Assembly: GCA_946886365.1 (NCBI GenBank)
Contig: CAMPIM010000039.1
Location: forward strand, 1-27,250
Length of the DNA stretch: 27,250 nucleotides
Direction of reading: 5' to 3'
DNA from: an uncultured Novosphingobium sp.
GTDB lineage: Bacteria; Pseudomonadota; Alphaproteobacteria; Sphingomonadales; Sphingomonadaceae
Of the stretch, positions 24,574 through 27,250 are shown in pieces. Each line of letters starts with the position of its first letter. Position 1 is the first letter of the stretch. Both the position numbers and the translations under genes were made by a program. The notes below the pieces were generated by a model. That model was not told the DNA's origin and did no database searches. It saw only the letters and a program-made list of their open reading frames with translations.

Positions 24574-25335
24574 TCAGCGCGGTCCCATGCGGATCGCGCC
24601 GTCCAGACGGATCACCTCTCCGTTCAGCATCGGATTTTCAATGATATTCTGAACCAGCTTCGCAAATTCTTCCGGTTTGCCCAGCCGCGAAGGGTGCGGC
24701 ACTTGGCTGCCCAGCGAATCCTGGGTCGCCTGCGGCAGGCCCTGCATCATCGGCGTCAGGAAAATGCCCGGCGCGATCGTCATCACCCGAATGCGATGTT
24801 GCGCCAGATCGCGCGCGATCGGCAACGTCATGCCCACGACACCGCCTTTGGACGCTGCGTAAGCAGCCTGGCCGATCTGCCCATCAAAGGCAGCGACGGA
24901 CGCCGTGTTGACGATCACACCCGCTTCTTCGCCGTCCAACCCTGCGGCAACAAGCCGGGCGGCAAAGCGCGAAATGACGTTGAAGCTGCCGATCAGGTTG
25001 ATCTCGACAGCCTTGCGGAACGCGTCCAGCGGATGGGGCGAACCATCCTTGCCCACGACACGAAAGCCCGGCGCAATGCCCGCGCAGTTCACCAGCACAC
25101 GCGGCGTGCCCAGCTTCGCCGCAGCCGCTGCCAGCCCCGCGTCCACGGACTCGGCGCTGGTCACATCGACCTTATGGAAGCTGCCGCCCAACCGTTCGGC
25201 GAGCGACGCGCCAGCTTCCTCGTTCAAGTCGAAGATCGCCACGCGAGCGCCAAGCTCGGACAGCCTTTCGGCAGTCGCACAGCCCAGTCCCGAAGCGCCG
25301 CCGGTGACGACAGCGCACAAATTCTTAATGTCCAC
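24574..25335 (-). CDS. Short-chain dehydrogenase, 3-hydroxyacyl-CoA dehydrogenase type-2-like
   Basis: This 253-aa SDR resembles the HSD17B10/type-2 3-hydroxyacyl-CoA dehydrogenase group. It has TGGASGLG (11-18), an Asp for NAD (FDLNEE), S146, Y159 and K163. The C-terminal pattern PHPSRLGKPEEFAKLV, followed by NGEVIRLDGAIRM, is typical of that group. It probably oxidises a (S)-3-hydroxyacyl-CoA made by the enoyl-CoA hydratase in the same operon. The start is GTG 25335 with GGAGG 7 nt upstream. Intergenic gaps are 17 nt to the SnoaL-like gene and 29 nt to the hydrolase. Confidence 0.92.
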   Translation of the reverse strand: MDIKNLCAVVTGGASGLGCATAERLSELGARVAIFDLNEEAGASLAERLGGSFHKVDVTSAESVDAGLAAAAAKLGTPRVLVNCAGIAPGFRVVGKDGSPHPLDAFRKAVEINLIGSFNVISRFAARLVAAGLDGEEAGVIVNTASVAAFDGQIGQAAYAASKGGVVGMTLPIARDLAQHRIRVMTIAPGIFLTPMMQGLPQATQDSLGSQVPHPSRLGKPEEFAKLVQNIIENPMLNGEVIRLDGAIRMGPR

Positions 25336-25352
25336 GACCGTTCCTCCGTGGC

Positions 25353-25772
25353 TTAGAAATCAAGGCTGAACGACTGGTCGAACTGAACGAAGCGGCGTGC
25401 GATCTTCCACCCGTCGCTTGTCTTCACCACCGTATCCCGCTGACGGCCAGTTACGACGATCTTGGCGCTCATCGGCGCATGCCCTGCGTTGACGTTCATG
25501 AAGGCATATTCCGCATATACCGCGCCGTCCTTCTCGGACACGATCATGTTGAAATTATAATGGCGGTTCTTGCCTTCGGTCTGGTTGGCCGACTCCTTGG
25601 CATGTTCAACCTGAGCCTCGACGCCTTCATAGCGGATGGGCAGGCCCTCCATTTCCGTCACAACCTCGGGCGTGAAGAGGGAGGCAACGCCTTCCCAATC
25701 GCCAAAGTCGGAACAGCGGGTGAAACGGGCGATCAATTCCTGAATCGCGATCTTGTCTTCCAGCGTGATCAT
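25353..25772 (-). CDS. SnoaL/NTF2-like protein
   Basis: This 139-aa protein has the cone-shaped NTF2/SnoaL fold pattern, starting EDKIAIQELIARFTRCSDFG with FTPEVV and a C-terminal DGWKIARRFVQF. Relatives include bile-acid 7-alpha-dehydratase, dehydrochlorinase LinA, scytalone dehydratase and ring-hydroxylating dioxygenase small subunits. The particular activity cannot be assigned. It is likely an isomerase or dehydratase for a pathway intermediate. ATG 25772 has GAGAGG about 6 nt upstream; a longer frame adds 32 low-complexity basic residues that overlap the upstream gene. It lies 19 nt after the enoyl-CoA hydratase. Confidence 0.87.
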   Translation of the reverse strand: MITLEDKIAIQELIARFTRCSDFGDWEGVASLFTPEVVTEMEGLPIRYEGVEAQVEHAKESANQTEGKNRHYNFNMIVSEKDGAVYAEYAFMNVNAGHAPMSAKIVVTGRQRDTVVKTSDGWKIARRFVQFDQSFSLDF

Positions 25773-25791
25773 CTCAATCCTCTCCGTTGAT

Positions 25792-26676
25792 TTATTTATC
25801 GCCATACCAGGGGAAGAAGGACGGCATTTGCGACGCCTTCCCCGTGAAGTCCGCTGGCCGCTTTTCATTGAAGGCGCGAACCCCTTCGCGGCCGTCCGCC
25901 TGACTGGTGTAGAATACCGCCAGCGATTCCGTCAGATGCGCCTGCCACGGATCGGGCTGCGCGCTGTTGCGGTTCAGCATCTGCCGGATCAGCGCGATCG
26001 AAACGGGCGAACGGTCCTTGACCAGTGATCGGGCAAAGGCCTTCGCCTCCTCGACCAGCGTCTCGGCCGGGAACACGCCGCGCACCAGTCCCTTGTCATG
26101 CGCCTCGGCGGCATCGAAGATATCGGCCTTATACGCCCATTCCATCGCCTGTTCCAAACCGACAATGCGCGGCAGGAAGAAGGACGAACACGCCTCCATC
26201 GTGATGCCCAGCCGTCCAAAGACAAAGCCGAAGCGCGCCTTGTCCGAAGCAAAGCGGAAATCCATCGGCAGCAGCATGGTCGATCCAATACCCACCGCCG
26301 CGCCATTCACCGCGCCGACGATCGGCTTCAGGCAATCATACATCGCCATCGCCACGCGACCGCCCGTGTCCCGCACGCCCTTCAGGATCGCCGGATCATC
26401 GCCACGCTCGCGCAAATCCTCCATGGTCGGCGTCATGCTTTCGTCCAGACCAAAGACATTGCCGCCGACCGACAGATCCATGCCTGCGCAGAAAGCACGG
26501 CCCTCGCCCGTCACCACGATCACGCGCACCGCATCATCCTGGCTCGCCCGGCCATAGGCGTCGACCAGCTCTTCGCACATCTCGACCGTAAAGGCATTCA
26601 GCTTGTCCGGCCGGTTCAGCGTCAGCAGCAGGACGCCGTCATCCTCGACCTCATAGCGGATTGTATTGTAGCTCAT
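25792..26676 (-). CDS. Enoyl-CoA hydratase/isomerase (crotonase family)
   Basis: This 294-aa crotonase has the oxyanion-hole segments AFCAGMDLS (about 61-69) and NGAAVGIGSTMLLPMD (124-139). A catalytic Glu lies at E161 in RLGITMEACSSFFLPR, where the TMEACSS pattern is a known crotonase variant. It would hydrate a 2-enoyl-CoA in a beta-oxidation-like sequence. The start at 26676 has GGGGAGG at 7 nt spacing. An ATG at 26682, overlapping the upstream stop as ATGA, has only 1 nt spacing. It is followed by SnoaL, SDR, hydrolase and SDR genes in the same operon. Confidence 0.92.
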   Translation of the reverse strand: MSYNTIRYEVEDDGVLLLTLNRPDKLNAFTVEMCEELVDAYGRASQDDAVRVIVVTGEGRAFCAGMDLSVGGNVFGLDESMTPTMEDLRERGDDPAILKGVRDTGGRVAMAMYDCLKPIVGAVNGAAVGIGSTMLLPMDFRFASDKARFGFVFGRLGITMEACSSFFLPRIVGLEQAMEWAYKADIFDAAEAHDKGLVRGVFPAETLVEEAKAFARSLVKDRSPVSIALIRQMLNRNSAQPDPWQAHLTESLAVFYTSQADGREGVRAFNEKRPADFTGKASQMPSFFPWYGDK

Positions 26677-26678
26677 GT

Positions 26679-27250
26679 TCATGCCTCCCCGGTCAGCGCC
26701 ACGGCGCGACCCAGCGCCTCGCGGCATTCGCCCACGATGCGCTCGATCAGTTCGGCGCATGTCGGAATGTCGTCCATCAAACCGATGCCAAGCCCCGCCC
26801 AGACCAGCCCACCATCCACTTCGCCACTCTCCAGCGCAGCGCGCCCACGCGCACCAGCGACCAGGGGCCGAATATCCTCAAACGTCGCGCCGGGCTCCCG
26901 CTCCTTGACGTTCACCTCCTCGGCGACGGCATTGCGGAAGACGCGCGCCGTGTTGCGCAGCTGGCGGAAGATCAGCGTCGTGTCGCGCTCCGTCCCCTGC
27001 ACCACCGCCTGCTTGATCGCCTCATGGATCGGCGCTTCCTTGGTCAGCATGAAACGGGTGCCCATGGTCACACCCTCCGCGCCCAGGGCCAGAGCCGCCG
27101 CCATGCTGCGCCCGGTCGCCATGCCGCCTGCCGCCAGGATCGGGATCTCCAGCGCCCGCGCCGCAGCGGGGATCAGAACCATGCCCGGAATATCGTCCTC
27201 GCCCGGATGCCCGGCCGCTTCGAACCCGTCGATCGATACGGCATCGACGC
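26679..27250 (-). CDS. NPD/nitronate monooxygenase-like FMN enzyme (N-terminus outside window)
   Basis: The visible 190 C-terminal residues continue to the right edge of the window. They include VDAVSIDGFEAAGHPGEDD, with the His expected to act near the FMN. Then comes IPILAAGGMATG and GTRFMLTKEA, the phosphate-binding and flavin-binding pattern of 2-nitropropane dioxygenase/nitronate monooxygenase relatives. Many such proteins in catabolic clusters are FMN-dependent enoyl reductases or oxidases with unknown substrates, so nitronate oxidation should not be assumed. The stop codon overlaps the ribosome site of the enoyl-CoA hydratase gene, so it is the visible start of the operon. Confidence 0.9.
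   Translation of the reverse strand, partial: VDAVSIDGFEAAGHPGEDDIPGMVLIPAAARALEIPILAAGGMATGRSMAAALALGAEGVTMGTRFMLTKEAPIHEAIKQAVVQGTERDTTLIFRQLRNTARVFRNAVAEEVNVKEREPGATFEDIRPLVAGARGRAALESGEVDGGLVWAGLGIGLMDDIPTCAELIERIVGECREALGRAVALTGEA

Overview
The window looks like an accessory catabolic region of a sphingomonad-type alphaproteobacterium (Sphingobium, Novosphingobium or Sphingomonas-like). This rests on high GC content, two large TonB-dependent receptors, a high density of CoA-thioester and short-chain dehydrogenase genes, and several TetR regulators. The genus is inference. I see no tRNA, rRNA, CRISPR array, insertion sequence or integrase.

Layout. (1) 57-2528: a cobalamin riboswitch with a structured leader controls an outer-membrane TonB-dependent receptor. 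(2) 2718-4518: an 80-aa orphan protein, a MaoC hydratase (minus strand) and an XRE-type regulator. (3) 4812-10578, module A: a second TonB receptor and a Coq4-like protein (plus strand) converge through a shared terminator on an amidohydrolase-VOC pair (minus strand). (4) 10850-14247: a small hypothetical ORF, an acetyl-CoA acetyltransferase and two TetR regulators. (5) 14298-20568, module B: a fused double-TetR repressor diverges from a four-gene operon of TauD-type dioxygenase, Coq4-like protein, amidohydrolase and GlcD-type FAD oxidase, with a double palindrome between the two. A convergent GPH-type MFS transporter follows. (6) 22136-22417: a small secreted PRC-barrel-like protein. (7) 27250-22500 on the minus strand: a tight six-gene operon of NPD/nitronate monooxygenase (cut by the window edge), enoyl-CoA hydratase, SnoaL-like protein, SDR, serine hydrolase and SDR.

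The most striking feature is that a Coq4-family protein and a D-aminoacylase-like amidohydrolase occur together twice, in modules A and B. The two pairs are clearly paralogous but differ in gene arrangement. Both Coq4 copies keep the HDxxH-x11-E metal motif. Both amidohydrolases keep the HxH, Cys and Asp positions but appear to have lost the two central histidine ligands at equivalent places. With the TauD, FAD oxidase, VOC, crotonase, MaoC, thiolase and SDR genes, this suggests a two-branch pathway. In it, a compound imported through the outer membrane would be oxidised or hydrolysed and then degraded by beta-oxidation-like steps. The substrate cannot be read from sequence, and a role for these Coq4 copies in ordinary ubiquinone synthesis seems unlikely from context.
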